DNA of 33,519 bases. Source: a virus. The translations under genes were made by a program, and so were the position numbers. Below the pieces are notes generated by a model that worked only from the letters and a program-made list of their open reading frames with translations, did not search any database and was not told the origin of the DNA. The stretch covers positions 1 to 33,519 of the IMG/VR virus record IMGVR_UViG_3300009285_000974. One strand, written 5' to 3'. Positions 1 to 6,379 of this stretch are shown piece by piece; position 1 is the first letter of the stretch; each line of letters opens with the position of its first letter.

Positions 1-1
1 G

Positions 2-547
2 CACGCCGTCGATGTCGACGAATGCGTTTCGGGCCTGCTGGTGCGGATGGTCCACCGCCTCGGCCATCGAAAGGACCGGTGCGAAGCACGCGTCGCTGCC
101 TTCCAGAAGCGTGCACCATTCGGTCCGCGTCTTCTGCGCGAAGCGCGCAGCGAACAGCCGCTTTGCCTCGTCCCAGTTCTGCGGGTGGGCGAGGTCCGGA
201 AAGTTCGCCGCGTCGAAACCCATCAATGTCAGGAGCTGTTGTCGGAACTTGTCCTCGATCGGCGCGATGGAAACATATGCGCCATCGCTGCAGCTATAGA
301 CCTCGTAGTGCGGGGCCCCGCTGTCCAGAAGATTGGACCCGCGTTCGCGCAGCCACAGGTCGGCCGCCTGCAGACCCATCAAGGGCGTGGCCAGAAGGGA
401 GACGCCATCGACGATGGCGGCGTCCACCACCTGGCCTTCTCCTGTGCGGATCGCATGGACGATCGCGCTCACCAGCCCGAAGGCCAGAAGGAAGCTTCCG
501 CCGGCAAAATCTCCCAGAAGGTTCAGCGGCGGCGTCGGTGGCGCACC
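2..547 (-). CDS. Alpha-methylacyl-CoA racemase (CaiB/BaiF CoA-transferase family), internal/C-terminal fragment
   Basis: The minus strand is open from 547 to the left edge and reads as the middle and C-terminal part of a bacterial alpha-methylacyl-CoA racemase, which epimerises 2-methylacyl-CoA thioesters in branched-chain or sterol side-chain catabolism. Visible family motifs are LNLLGDFAGG (the Asp of GDF is the catalytic acid in this family), GEGQVVDAAIVDG, APHYEVY, IAPIEDKF and GSDACFAPVLS. The N-terminal half, including the catalytic His region, is missing because the frame meets a stop at 548-550 where phage sequence begins; the other end runs off the window. This is a cellular metabolic gene with no partner in the phage. 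I infer host or unrelated bacterial DNA joined to the phage contig, not a phage gene. Confidence 0.85.
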
Positions 548-857
548 TCACATCCTCCAACGTCGACGGTCCACCGCAAACCCAATCCCGTGTAATCGTC
601 AGGCACAGCGCAATGGCTACCTGCCCCTCCGGTGTAACCAGGTGGGCCACTTGCTCCGCGCAATCGCACGCAGCTAAGCATAGCTTCTTACGCGCGCCAC
701 TGCCGGGCTCGCCCGACAACTTTCCAGCAAGCCAGAGCATCCAATCCCCGCGCCGGCACTTCTTCCACGCCACGGTGAGGCTAGGTTGCTTTCGGCACCA
801 CGCGACCGCCTCGCTACAGGCGTTGAGAGACTTGAGTTTATCTGACCAGTGGGTCAT
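294..857 (-). CDS. Hypothetical phage protein, 3' end replaced at the chimeric junction
   Basis: The open frame has 187 codons, but only about the first 103 (857 down to about 548) are phage sequence; the rest is the racemase gene read out of frame. The phage part begins MTHWSDKLKSLNACSEAVAW and is Trp/Cys/Lys-rich. I recall this N-terminal domain from phage proteins that continue into a long Ala-rich repeat, the same architecture as the protein at 7731-8285; no function is known. The start ATG overlaps the stop of the 854-1228 gene (ATGA), with AAGG about nine bases upstream, so it is translationally coupled. The native C terminus is lost. Confidence 0.6.
   Translation of the reverse strand: MTHWSDKLKSLNACSEAVAWCRKQPSLTVAWKKCRRGDWMLWLAGKLSGEPGSGARKKLCLAACDCAEQVAHLVTPEGQVAIALCLTITRDWVCGGPSTLEDVRCATDAAAEPSGRFCRRKLPSGLRAGERDRPCDPHRRRPGGGRRHRRWRLPSGHALDGSAGGRPVAARTRVQSSGQRGPALRGL
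545..551. other. Chimeric junction between bacterial and phage DNA
   Basis: Racemase homology, read leftward, begins at about 547, and the phage-type protein starting at 857 loses its character at about 548. The position is approximate to a few bases, because both partners are GCC/GAC-rich here and the join is masked by microhomology. Confidence 0.7.
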
Positions 858-1228
858 GGGGTCACCTTCTTGGATTTAACCAAGGCCTCGGCTAGCGCGT
901 TGTATCCTCGCACCCACCATTCAGTATCCATGTCTGGATCCTCATTCTCCTCACATAGCAAGATCATTTGCTGTGCCGCCCCACACAGCTCCTCCACCAT
1001 CGCGCGGGAGGCGGCGAGGTCGGCCTCCACGATAGCCTTAGCCCGCAACGCCTGTTGTTGCGCCTCGCTCTGGGCTAGGGCGCCGGCTTTGTAGCGATCG
1101 CGCTCCTTTGTCAAGCGTTCAATAGCCGCATCCTGCCCCATTAGGAGGGCCTCTGTTGCTGCCCTGTCCTCTTCCCGCTCTCTCGCTTCGACCTCAATGA
1201 GACCATCCACATAATCACATGGGTCCAT
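854..1228 (-). CDS. Hypothetical coiled-coil protein
   Basis: This encodes 124 residues, starting MDPCDYVDGLIEVEAREREE. Residues about 10-85 are rich in Glu, Arg, Ala and Gln with heptad-like spacing and should form a helix or coiled coil; the C-terminal 40 residues include the acidic stretch LLCEENEDPDMDTEWW. No catalytic motif is visible. The start is supported by GAGGAG seven bases upstream, and this ribosome-binding site overlaps the end of the preceding gene (1231-1518). The stop overlaps the next start. It belongs to the leftward operon; its function is unknown. Confidence 0.75.
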   Translation of the reverse strand: MDPCDYVDGLIEVEAREREEDRAATEALLMGQDAAIERLTKERDRYKAGALAQSEAQQQALRAKAIVEADLAASRAMVEELCGAAQQMILLCEENEDPDMDTEWWVRGYNALAEALVKSKKVTP

Positions 1229-1230
1229 GA

Positions 1231-1518
1231 CTACTTCTCCTCTGGCTTTCCCTCACAGCGCGGTCCGGCGAGTGAGCCATCAAAATCAAAGAACCAGCCC
1301 GGAGTGCCGCCCAGCTCAACACAGCTTGTCGCCCAAGCTTGCAATGCCCTGTCTTTCTTGTAAGTCACGGCCATCTTGAGCAAGCAATATCCTTGGGTGT
1401 AGTCTTCCAGGGCACGGTAGGACATTTCTCGCCCCATAAAGAGTCCACCAATGATTAGCCCTGTAACGATAGCCGAAATGACAAGCGCTTTCAATAGACG
1501 GGCCCAGGTAATAAGCAT
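1231..1518 (-). CDS. Small single-pass membrane protein
   Basis: This encodes 95 residues. The chosen start is the ATG at 1518 because GGAGG lies six bases upstream; an in-frame GTG at 1530 would put that ribosome-binding site inside the gene. Residues about 8-28 (LLKALVISAIVTGLIIGGLF) form one clear transmembrane helix, followed by a soluble domain with two Cys residues about 20 apart (GYCLLK and TSCVELGG) that could form a disulfide if exported. There is no lipobox. The gene sits between a zinc-ribbon gene and the coiled-coil gene in the leftward operon. Inner-membrane location is inferred; the role is unknown. Confidence 0.75.
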   Translation of the reverse strand: MLITWARLLKALVISAIVTGLIIGGLFMGREMSYRALEDYTQGYCLLKMAVTYKKDRALQAWATSCVELGGTPGWFFDFDGSLAGPRCEGKPEEK

Positions 1519-1529
1519 GGCTTCCTCCA

Positions 1530-1721
1530 CTAAAACGTGTGAGTACAGGAGCAGAATGGGCAGGCATACTCAACGGACTTGTGTTGCTCGAAGTCTTCCT
1601 TGCTCATCTTCACCCTTACGCGCCTATGGCACGTTGGGCATTCCGTGTACACGCACGGCCCAAAGGTTGCGTCCCACTTGTTATCGTCTTCAAGCTTCAA
1701 TGGGCGACTGATGATTGCCAT
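1530..1721 (-). CDS. Small zinc-ribbon protein
   Basis: The 63-residue product has two knuckles, CPTC at about residue 29 and CPFC near the C terminus, spaced as in a classic four-Cys zinc ribbon, separated by a charged helix (KMSKEDFEQH). Its start codon overlaps the stop of the ATPase gene by one base (TAATG), so the two are translationally coupled. Such mini-ribbons bind nucleic acid or protein; which one applies here cannot be told. Confidence 0.75.
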   Translation of the reverse strand: MAIISRPLKLEDDNKWDATFGPCVYTECPTCHRRVRVKMSKEDFEQHKSVEYACPFCSCTHTF

Positions 1722-2758
1722 TAGAGTTCCTCCTGAATAAGCTTAACCTTACCCGCCCGGCCGGTCTTAGTTAGTATCTCGTCATTGATTAGCTGATCAC
1801 GAACAGCCATAACCATATCGGCCGAGAAGCCCCACGCCCTACACAAGTCTCGGACGCCATAGCTCTCACCCGCGAGTAGGCATTTAGCACAATTATCAAG
1901 CAGGTCTGCATCCAGATTGTCTATGCTTAGCTCATCCATCTGGAGCGCGGCCGTGCTCAGCTCCTTGTCAATGTCCCAGTGCACTACGAATTGGCGCTCT
2001 TCGTCGTCCTTATGCCGGGCAATGAGATTAATAGAGTCGCTGCGCGAAGAAGCTTTTCTAAGAGCAAGGTGTGTGTCGTAAAACCCTTGCAGTGCAGAAG
2101 AGCCACGCACTTCATCGTCGATGTCGATCTCCAGCTCGGGGTCGCCTGGCTTCTTGAGGTGATGAAGGTAAAGGACTGTACAACCGAGCTTGGCTTGTCT
2201 GATAGCATCGATGGCCCTCATTACGTTGCCCACATCCCGGGCACTGTTCTCGTCAGCCCGACTAGCCTTGGCGAGCGTATCTACCACCACGAAAGATATG
2301 TTCCTTGTCCGCACCAGTTCTTTGATGCGCTCAACCCATGTTGGATCATCGAGGAGGACAGGATAGCGATGAATGAATGTGATCTTACCAGGCGGAACGT
2401 CAGCCCCCGACAGTAGGTATTTCCAGCGATTACGAGTCTGCTTCCGAGCACCCTCAAGCTCCAGTACCAAGCTGTTGTAGGCGGCTGTTGGCTCAAGTTT
2501 TGATATAGAAGTTCCTTTCGCCAGAGCCAAACACATCTGAAAAGCGAGCCAAGTCTTGAAACTGCGCTTGGCCACTCCCGACATGATAACGGCTGCATCG
2601 CTAGGCACCAGCCTTTTGAGGAGCCACTCGGGCTCGGTTTCCTTATCTACTTGGGCGCACCACTCTTCTAGGAACGGAGGGGGCCAACCCCAGCGTGAGT
2701 CTTGCCCACTGACGGCTGGCACGTCGACAATCTTTGTGATGCTGGCCAGCTTTACCAT
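1721..2758 (-). CDS. RecA/RepA-like (AAA_25-type) ATPase, probable replication or recombination helicase/loader
   Basis: The 345-residue length fits the family. The order of motifs is: a P-loop region GVAKRSFKTW (61-70), Walker B ISFVVVDTL with Asp160, a His pair in VLYLHHLKKPG (about 196-205), and RGSSALQGFYDTHLALRK (218-235). The C terminus has a winged-helix-like segment (YGVRDLCRAWGFSADMV). This set is typical of hexameric RepA/RecA-fold ATPases encoded by phages and plasmids, which act on DNA during replication. The P-loop is unusual: Phe stands where the second Gly of GKT is expected, a variant also known in AAA_25 proteins with a PKSFKSW-type loop. No good Shine-Dalgarno sequence precedes the start at 2758. 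It is coupled to the next gene by TAATG. I am fairly sure of the family; the exact role is inferred. Confidence 0.8.
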   Translation of the reverse strand: MVKLASITKIVDVPAVSGQDSRWGWPPPFLEEWCAQVDKETEPEWLLKRLVPSDAAVIMSGVAKRSFKTWLAFQMCLALAKGTSISKLEPTAAYNSLVLELEGARKQTRNRWKYLLSGADVPPGKITFIHRYPVLLDDPTWVERIKELVRTRNISFVVVDTLAKASRADENSARDVGNVMRAIDAIRQAKLGCTVLYLHHLKKPGDPELEIDIDDEVRGSSALQGFYDTHLALRKASSRSDSINLIARHKDDEERQFVVHWDIDKELSTAALQMDELSIDNLDADLLDNCAKCLLAGESYGVRDLCRAWGFSADMVMAVRDQLINDEILTKTGRAGKVKLIQEEL

Positions 2759-2769
2759 GTTGAATTCAC

Positions 2770-2798
2770 TTGTCTTCTAGGGCAGACCGTGCTATCCT
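2770..2798 (+). promoter_or_regulatory. Sigma70-like promoter for the plus-strand zinc-ribbon gene
   Basis: TTGTCT (2770-2775) and TATCCT (2793-2798) are separated by 17 bases, and TGC directly before the -10 gives an extended -10 element. It points against the surrounding leftward operon. The predicted transcription start lies within about two bases of the ATG at 2807. Confidence 0.5.
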
Positions 2799-2806
2799 AT
2801 AGACCA

Positions 2807-2983
2807 ATGGTAGCTCAAGCTGCTCCCACCCTTTGGGTCTGCACAAGGTGCGGCCAACGCTACGCATCGTGTGGTCCATTGCTTCGAGACTTACCCCGCC
2901 AGTGCTTAATGTGCCACGCGAAGCTTGTTCAGCAAGCCACCTCGGATTCACGGCCCCGCCCAATGTCCAAGGAGCCACACTAG
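2807..2983 (+). CDS. Small zinc-ribbon protein, antisense to the operon, predicted leaderless
   Basis: The 58-residue product starts MVAQAAPTLWVCTRCGQRY and carries CTRC, then CLMC about 16 residues later, then a basic tail. This is a plausible four-Cys zinc ribbon. It lies on the plus strand in the only sizeable gap of the leftward operon, between the ATPase and regulator genes, and its last bases overlap the end of the regulator gene (convergent TAG/CTA overlap at 2980-2983). There is no Shine-Dalgarno sequence, but a good promoter ends eight bases before the ATG, so translation from a leaderless mRNA is likely. A competing minus-strand frame (2766-3035) has no motif and overlaps its neighbour more heavily, so I prefer the plus-strand reading. 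Confidence 0.5.
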   Translation: MVAQAAPTLWVCTRCGQRYASCGPLLRDLPRQCLMCHAKLVQQATSDSRPRPMSKEPH

Positions 2984-3654
2984 GTCGCGTCCCATTCGCA
3001 AAAGGGCTCCTCTTCTTCTGCCTTGTCCTCGTCATCTTCGTGCGGCTCCTTCTCTTCTAGCTCCTCAACCAAGTTCTCAAGTCCATTCTTCTCGGGAGGA
3101 GCCGGCCTGACCTCGGGGCCAGCTACCTTGCAGGCCAATTCCATATCGCCCTCAAGGATGGCGCGCAAATCAGGATGATACTTCAATAGCTCAACCATTT
3201 GTGTTCTCCTGATTAAGTCGTTGGCCACCTTCAGTGTGGAGAGGACCACCGGAGCATTGAGCAGTCTATCCACCGCGATTGCAACCAACTCTTCCGAGGT
3301 CAGACCGATTCTTCCCGCTTCATTTCTAAGACGTTCTCGAAGGGCTGGCTCCAGCATCACCCTCAAGGCCAACCACTTTTTGCCAATGGCTGCCGCGTGA
3401 TAGGACTTGGGATGCTTGTGTCCCTCGAAGGACACGCCCTCCCACATCCAACGCTTAATGCGTTGCTGGAGCCAGGGCGCGGGCACCATACGACCTTCCT
3501 CTAACAACGGGAAGGCCCCGGTTGGCATGCCGAGCTGCTTAGCAGCTTCAGTAACCGTCAACCCGCGAGCAGTGCGGACACTCAGCACCCGCGCACCGAG
3601 TTTGGCGCACAGCGGGTTCAATGCTGGGTCCACACTGCGTAGTTCAGTCGGCAT
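2980..3654 (-). CDS. Helix-turn-helix DNA-binding regulator with acidic tail
   Basis: This encodes 224 residues. Residues about 20-60 (VRTARGLTVTEAAKQLGMPTG onward) look like an XRE/Cro-type helix-turn-helix, followed by a Trp-rich linker. A second helical segment (ALRERLRNEAGRIGLTSEELVAIAVDRLL, split here only by prediction) resembles a ribbon-helix-helix or dimerisation unit. The last 35 residues are strongly acidic (EELEEKEPHEDDEDKAEEEE). It probably controls phage transcription or replication by binding DNA; the target is unknown, although the palindrome at 3988-4006 just upstream of its operon segment is a candidate operator. A ribosome-binding site is weak and distant, suggesting coupling to the gene ending at 3657. 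Confidence 0.6.
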   Translation of the reverse strand: MPTELRSVDPALNPLCAKLGARVLSVRTARGLTVTEAAKQLGMPTGAFPLLEEGRMVPAPWLQQRIKRWMWEGVSFEGHKHPKSYHAAAIGKKWLALRVMLEPALRERLRNEAGRIGLTSEELVAIAVDRLLNAPVVLSTLKVANDLIRRTQMVELLKYHPDLRAILEGDMELACKVAGPEVRPAPPEKNGLENLVEELEEKEPHEDDEDKAEEEEPFCEWDAT

Positions 3655-3656
3655 GG

Positions 3657-3962
3657 CTACGTGTCCATCTCCGAAATACCCACGTTTTGATTCTTGTGCC
3701 CATTCGTCTTTAGTTCTCGAACCAAGTACATCACGAGCGCAAGATTGTCCTCTACTTGGTGCACCGCTGTGTCTAGGAGGGCAAAGTTACCGATAATCGC
3801 ATCCTTTTGGGACTTGGCCCATTGCTGCTTTGCAATATCAAACGCCTCTTCTTTGATGGCAAAGATAGCATCGCGCAGGCTTTGGAGTCTAGGTACGAGC
3901 TGTCGCGCCCGAAACTCGTAATGAACCGCATCAGGGTCGGGCTTGTATTCGAACTCAGACAT
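3657..3962 (-). CDS. Hypothetical alpha-helical protein
   Basis: This encodes 101 residues, predicted to be mostly helical: charged N terminus SEFEYKPDPDAVHYEFRARQ, then a helix-rich core (SLRDAIFAIKEEAFDIAKQQW and AVHQVEDNLALVMYLVREL). No Cys pairs, signal or catalytic motif are seen. The start is well supported by AGGAGGAG seven bases upstream. A promoter with a palindrome lies directly upstream (3987-4015), so this may be the first gene of a transcript that continues into the regulator. Function not recognised. Confidence 0.75.
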   Translation of the reverse strand: MSEFEYKPDPDAVHYEFRARQLVPRLQSLRDAIFAIKEEAFDIAKQQWAKSQKDAIIGNFALLDTAVHQVEDNLALVMYLVRELKTNGHKNQNVGISEMDT

Positions 3963-3986
3963 GGTGCTCCTCCTATCGAACGCAAA

Positions 3987-4015
3987 AGTGTATCAAAAGC
4001 GTACACGTTTGGCAA
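3987..4015 (-). promoter_or_regulatory. Candidate leftward promoter with embedded palindromic operator
   Basis: Read on the minus strand, TTGCCA (4015-4010) and TACACT (3992-3987) are 17 bases apart, 25-30 bases before the Shine-Dalgarno sequence of the 3657-3962 gene. An inverted repeat GTGTA-N9-TACAC (3988-4006) covers the -10 element and spacer, the position a repressor would use. Confidence 0.4.
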
Positions 4016-4016
4016 G

Positions 4017-4475
4017 CTAAAATCCACACTTGGTGCATACCTGTGCCGAACTAATGAACAATTGAATTGTCTTCGTGGCCGCCCCGCACTTTACGCACGA
4101 AGTCTGCCCATCGTTGTTGCGCACGGCTCTAGGCTGGGGGGCAATCTCGGGCTCGGGAAACTCCTCGCCAAAGAGATTCTTCATAGCAACCTGCGCCGGG
4201 GACGGGAGCGGTGCTTGCGTTATGGATTGCCCAATGGGCTGGATTGGTAGATTGAATGGAACGCCATGAAGGGTACAAAACTGGCCCAGGGGAGAAGTAG
4301 CTCCTACCTTGGGGTGCGAAAGCCACGGCGTTACCGACAAGGCATAGCCTGCCAACGGGGCAAGCCAGACATAATTATCGGGGGTATAGGCTACCTTATG
4401 CAACTGGCCCCTCGTGTCCTGGTAGAAAGGGATGAGGAAGTGTGCACCCAGCCGTTTCAAGTCTACACCCGTCAT
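4017..4475 (-). CDS. Hypothetical protein with C-terminal zinc ribbon
   Basis: This encodes 152 residues. The N-terminal 75 residues form an unrecognised domain rich in aromatic residues and Pro (LIPFYQDTRGQLHKVAYTP, YVWLAPLAGYALSVTPWL). A Pro/Gln-rich linker follows, then a ribbon with CVKCG at about residue 128 and CTKCGF at the extreme C terminus. A terminal ribbon of this type usually contacts nucleic acid or a partner protein. The start has AAGGAG seven bases upstream. It follows the 64-residue Cys-rich gene by 13 bases and lies downstream of the amidotransferase/amidoligase pair, so a link to that pathway is possible but unproven. Confidence 0.7.
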   Translation of the reverse strand: MTGVDLKRLGAHFLIPFYQDTRGQLHKVAYTPDNYVWLAPLAGYALSVTPWLSHPKVGATSPLGQFCTLHGVPFNLPIQPIGQSITQAPLPSPAQVAMKNLFGEEFPEPEIAPQPRAVRNNDGQTSCVKCGAATKTIQLFISSAQVCTKCGF

Positions 4476-4488
4476 GGTTAACTCCTTG

Positions 4489-4683
4489 TTAATCTTGACA
4501 AATCTGGCACAGGACTACTATACCCCCGCCCTTTTCGAGCCATTGGGCTACCTGTGTCGTGTTCCCACAGCACTCACACGTTCCTACATGCCATGCGCCC
4601 GGCCCCGAGAGTTCCGGGGGGCCCTCACAGTGCGTCAGCAGTCTAACCTTACGAGCGAGCTTCCCTGTCAGTTTGCGGATCAC
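4489..4683 (-). CDS. Small Cys-rich zinc-binding protein
   Basis: The 64-residue product has a basic N terminus (MIRKLTGKLARKVRLLTHC) and two Cys pairs, CECC and CQIC, about 18 residues apart, consistent with a zinc finger. Its ATG overlaps the stop of the glutamine amidotransferase gene (ATGA), so it is translated together with it. It may be a small accessory subunit of the amidoligase system; this is inferred from coupling only. Confidence 0.7.
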   Translation of the reverse strand: MIRKLTGKLARKVRLLTHCEGPPELSGPGAWHVGTCECCGNTTQVAQWLEKGGGIVVLCQICQD

Positions 4684-5489
4684 GTTTCACCACTTTGCAT
4701 CCACTGCTGGGCCCATTCTTCGTCTGCTGCATCCTGCTGCTTAGCAAAGGCCTCATACTCGGGCAGGAGAAACCGGGGGCTCGTAACGACTTTGGCATTA
4801 GCCCGGTCAATAGCATCATTAGCGGCCTTGGCGAGCATATTCTCGGTCTCGGGAGCGGCGACGGGGCTAGGCTTTGTCCAGTGCTTCTTGTACTTCTTGG
4901 GCGAGTCGTACTGGCCAAGCCCTGAGTACACATAGGCGCTCTCGGCTGCCCGTTGCCAATGGAGATTACTAGCCCAGAGCCCATCGCCAATCGAGCAAAA
5001 GTCCCCAACCTTGTAGAGGCGGGTTGGGGTTAGCACGACAAACTTTCCCGCCCCCGTGGCCGCTAGCTCCCTAACTAGTTCATCATTGCGCAGTCGAGAA
5101 TGGACCCATGTGATAAGGCGAGAGTCACTCCAGGGGCCCGGACTGTCTGGAGTGCCTTTCGCGTTCCAATGTCCCTGGTGGCCATTGTGGAAGAGCACGC
5201 CCTGGTCCGTGTCCCCTCGCAAGTCCAAGCTGGCCTTATCGTCCAAGGGGAATGGATGGGTCAACTCCGCGCCTTTGCCCCCAACGGTGGCAAACCGGAC
5301 GTGCATAACATAGGGCTGGGGCAGACACTTCGCCATGCTCATCATGGTCGGCAGATTGAGCCCCTTGTGCCAGCGCACGAGCCCATTGTGGACCCAAGCG
5401 GCCCCACCACCGTCCGAGTTATGCTCCCAAGACAGCTTGAGCTGCTCTGGTGTAACACGGCCCTTGTCGCTCACGAATATAACGCACAA
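4680..5489 (-). CDS. Class II glutamine amidotransferase (Ntn-hydrolase fold)
   Basis: The family hydrolyses glutamine with an N-terminal Cys and passes ammonia to a synthetase. I place the start at TTG 5489: AGGAGG lies six bases upstream and overlaps the previous stop, and the second codon is then Cys2, exposed once Met is removed. An in-frame ATG at 5525 would bury this Cys at position 14. Matching motifs in the 269-residue product are NSDGGGAAW (24-32), HVRFAT with Arg65 (63-68), THP (77-79) and LFHNGH with Asn102-Gly103. There is no fused synthetase domain; the C-terminal 100 residues are helical and unassigned. The coupled upstream amidoligase is the obvious ammonia acceptor. The family call is strong; the partner is inferred. 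Confidence 0.8.
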   Translation of the reverse strand: MCVIFVSDKGRVTPEQLKLSWEHNSDGGGAAWVHNGLVRWHKGLNLPTMMSMAKCLPQPYVMHVRFATVGGKGAELTHPFPLDDKASLDLRGDTDQGVLFHNGHQGHWNAKGTPDSPGPWSDSRLITWVHSRLRNDELVRELAATGAGKFVVLTPTRLYKVGDFCSIGDGLWASNLHWQRAAESAYVYSGLGQYDSPKKYKKHWTKPSPVAAPETENMLAKAANDAIDRANAKVVTSPRFLLPEYEAFAKQQDAADEEWAQQWMQSGET

Positions 5490-5499
5490 GACGGGCCTC

Positions 5500-6369
5500 C
5501 TAGGTATTTGTACAGTCGATTTCAATCTCGTCGCAGGTCACAATATTCTCAGGTTGCTGAAAACTTCGTCCACCCGCAAGCTCTTGTGTGGCCGAAAAAG
5601 TCCACTCTGCGGGCTCGGCCTCTTTAAGGGTAGCCCTGCTGTTGTACTCTTCAGTGAACTCCAAGACTTTCTTGAAGTAACGAGTGGTCTTGGGTATAGC
5701 CGTGCTCCTATCGGCACACCAGCCCTCGACGAACTTGACCCAGGCCTCAAGAGCCGCCACGGCCAAGTTAGAATCGAGGAACATTGGGAGCAGGCGCAGC
5801 TCAAGCGTGCCGTGCATAGCATGACAATAATTCACACCCGAGTAGCGCACTGAAGCTTTTGACTTCAGACGGACTTGCTCGTCGGGCTGATAGTCGCTCC
5901 GACAGAACAGGGACTCGTTGGCCAATCTGTGCCAGAAGGGCTCCTTTGCCGGGATGGCCTTTTCCTTGCCCCAGGCAGCCCAAAAAGTATAAACAGCTTC
6001 AAAGAACCTCCGCTGCATTAGGCGTTGGTAATGACTCGGCCGCGTCATGCTGATGTGGATATGAAAGCCACAGTTATCGTCTGACGCCCACTTCGTGGGC
6101 AAAATATCCGGGTAGGTACCCAAGAGAAAGGCCTTAGCCTTCTCAAGGTCTTCATAGGCCGAACTTGGCAACTCGCCTTTCCAGCCCCCTGCCCAAGGGT
6201 GCCTCTCGTCAGGGCCTCTACATTCGTGCTCGAACAAATGGACTGAGCCATCCCCTGTAAACAGAGTCCCGTATTCCCCTGCAACTTTGCAGGCCTTCTT
6301 ATGGGCCTCTGCCGTCCAGCCACCCTCTAGCTCGAAGCCTACCTTGTTAATGAACTTTCCAAGTGGCAT
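5500..6369 (-). CDS. Amidoligase (glutamine synthetase/GCS-like COOH-NH2 ligase family)
   Basis: The 289-residue protein carries the three signatures of the putative amidoligase family: VGFELEGG near the N terminus (Glu13, Glu15, metal/ATP ligands), DNCGFHIHIS (His103, His105) and VNYCHAMHGTLELRLLP (Glu190, Arg192). These enzymes form amide bonds between a carboxylate and an amine or ammonia using ATP, acting on small molecules, peptides or proteins. The start has AGGAGG five to six bases upstream. The stop codon lies inside the ribosome-binding site of the glutamine amidotransferase gene, so the two are made together. The substrate cannot be read from sequence; a cell-wall peptide, a host protein or a metabolite are all possible. 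Confidence 0.8.
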   Translation of the reverse strand: MPLGKFINKVGFELEGGWTAEAHKKACKVAGEYGTLFTGDGSVHLFEHECRGPDERHPWAGGWKGELPSSAYEDLEKAKAFLLGTYPDILPTKWASDDNCGFHIHISMTRPSHYQRLMQRRFFEAVYTFWAAWGKEKAIPAKEPFWHRLANESLFCRSDYQPDEQVRLKSKASVRYSGVNYCHAMHGTLELRLLPMFLDSNLAVAALEAWVKFVEGWCADRSTAIPKTTRYFKKVLEFTEEYNSRATLKEAEPAEWTFSATQELAGGRSFQQPENIVTCDEIEIDCTNT

Positions 6370-6379
6370 GACGAGCCTC

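Noticed and set aside
2766-3035. 89-codon minus-strand frame
   Set aside because: No motif or ribosome-binding site and it overlaps the regulator gene by 56 bases; the plus-strand zinc-ribbon frame explains the region better.
4495-4524. TTGACA-N18-TATACC on the plus strand
   Set aside because: It looks like a promoter but lies in coding DNA of minus-strand genes with no plus-strand gene following; could be chance, though an antisense RNA is not excluded.
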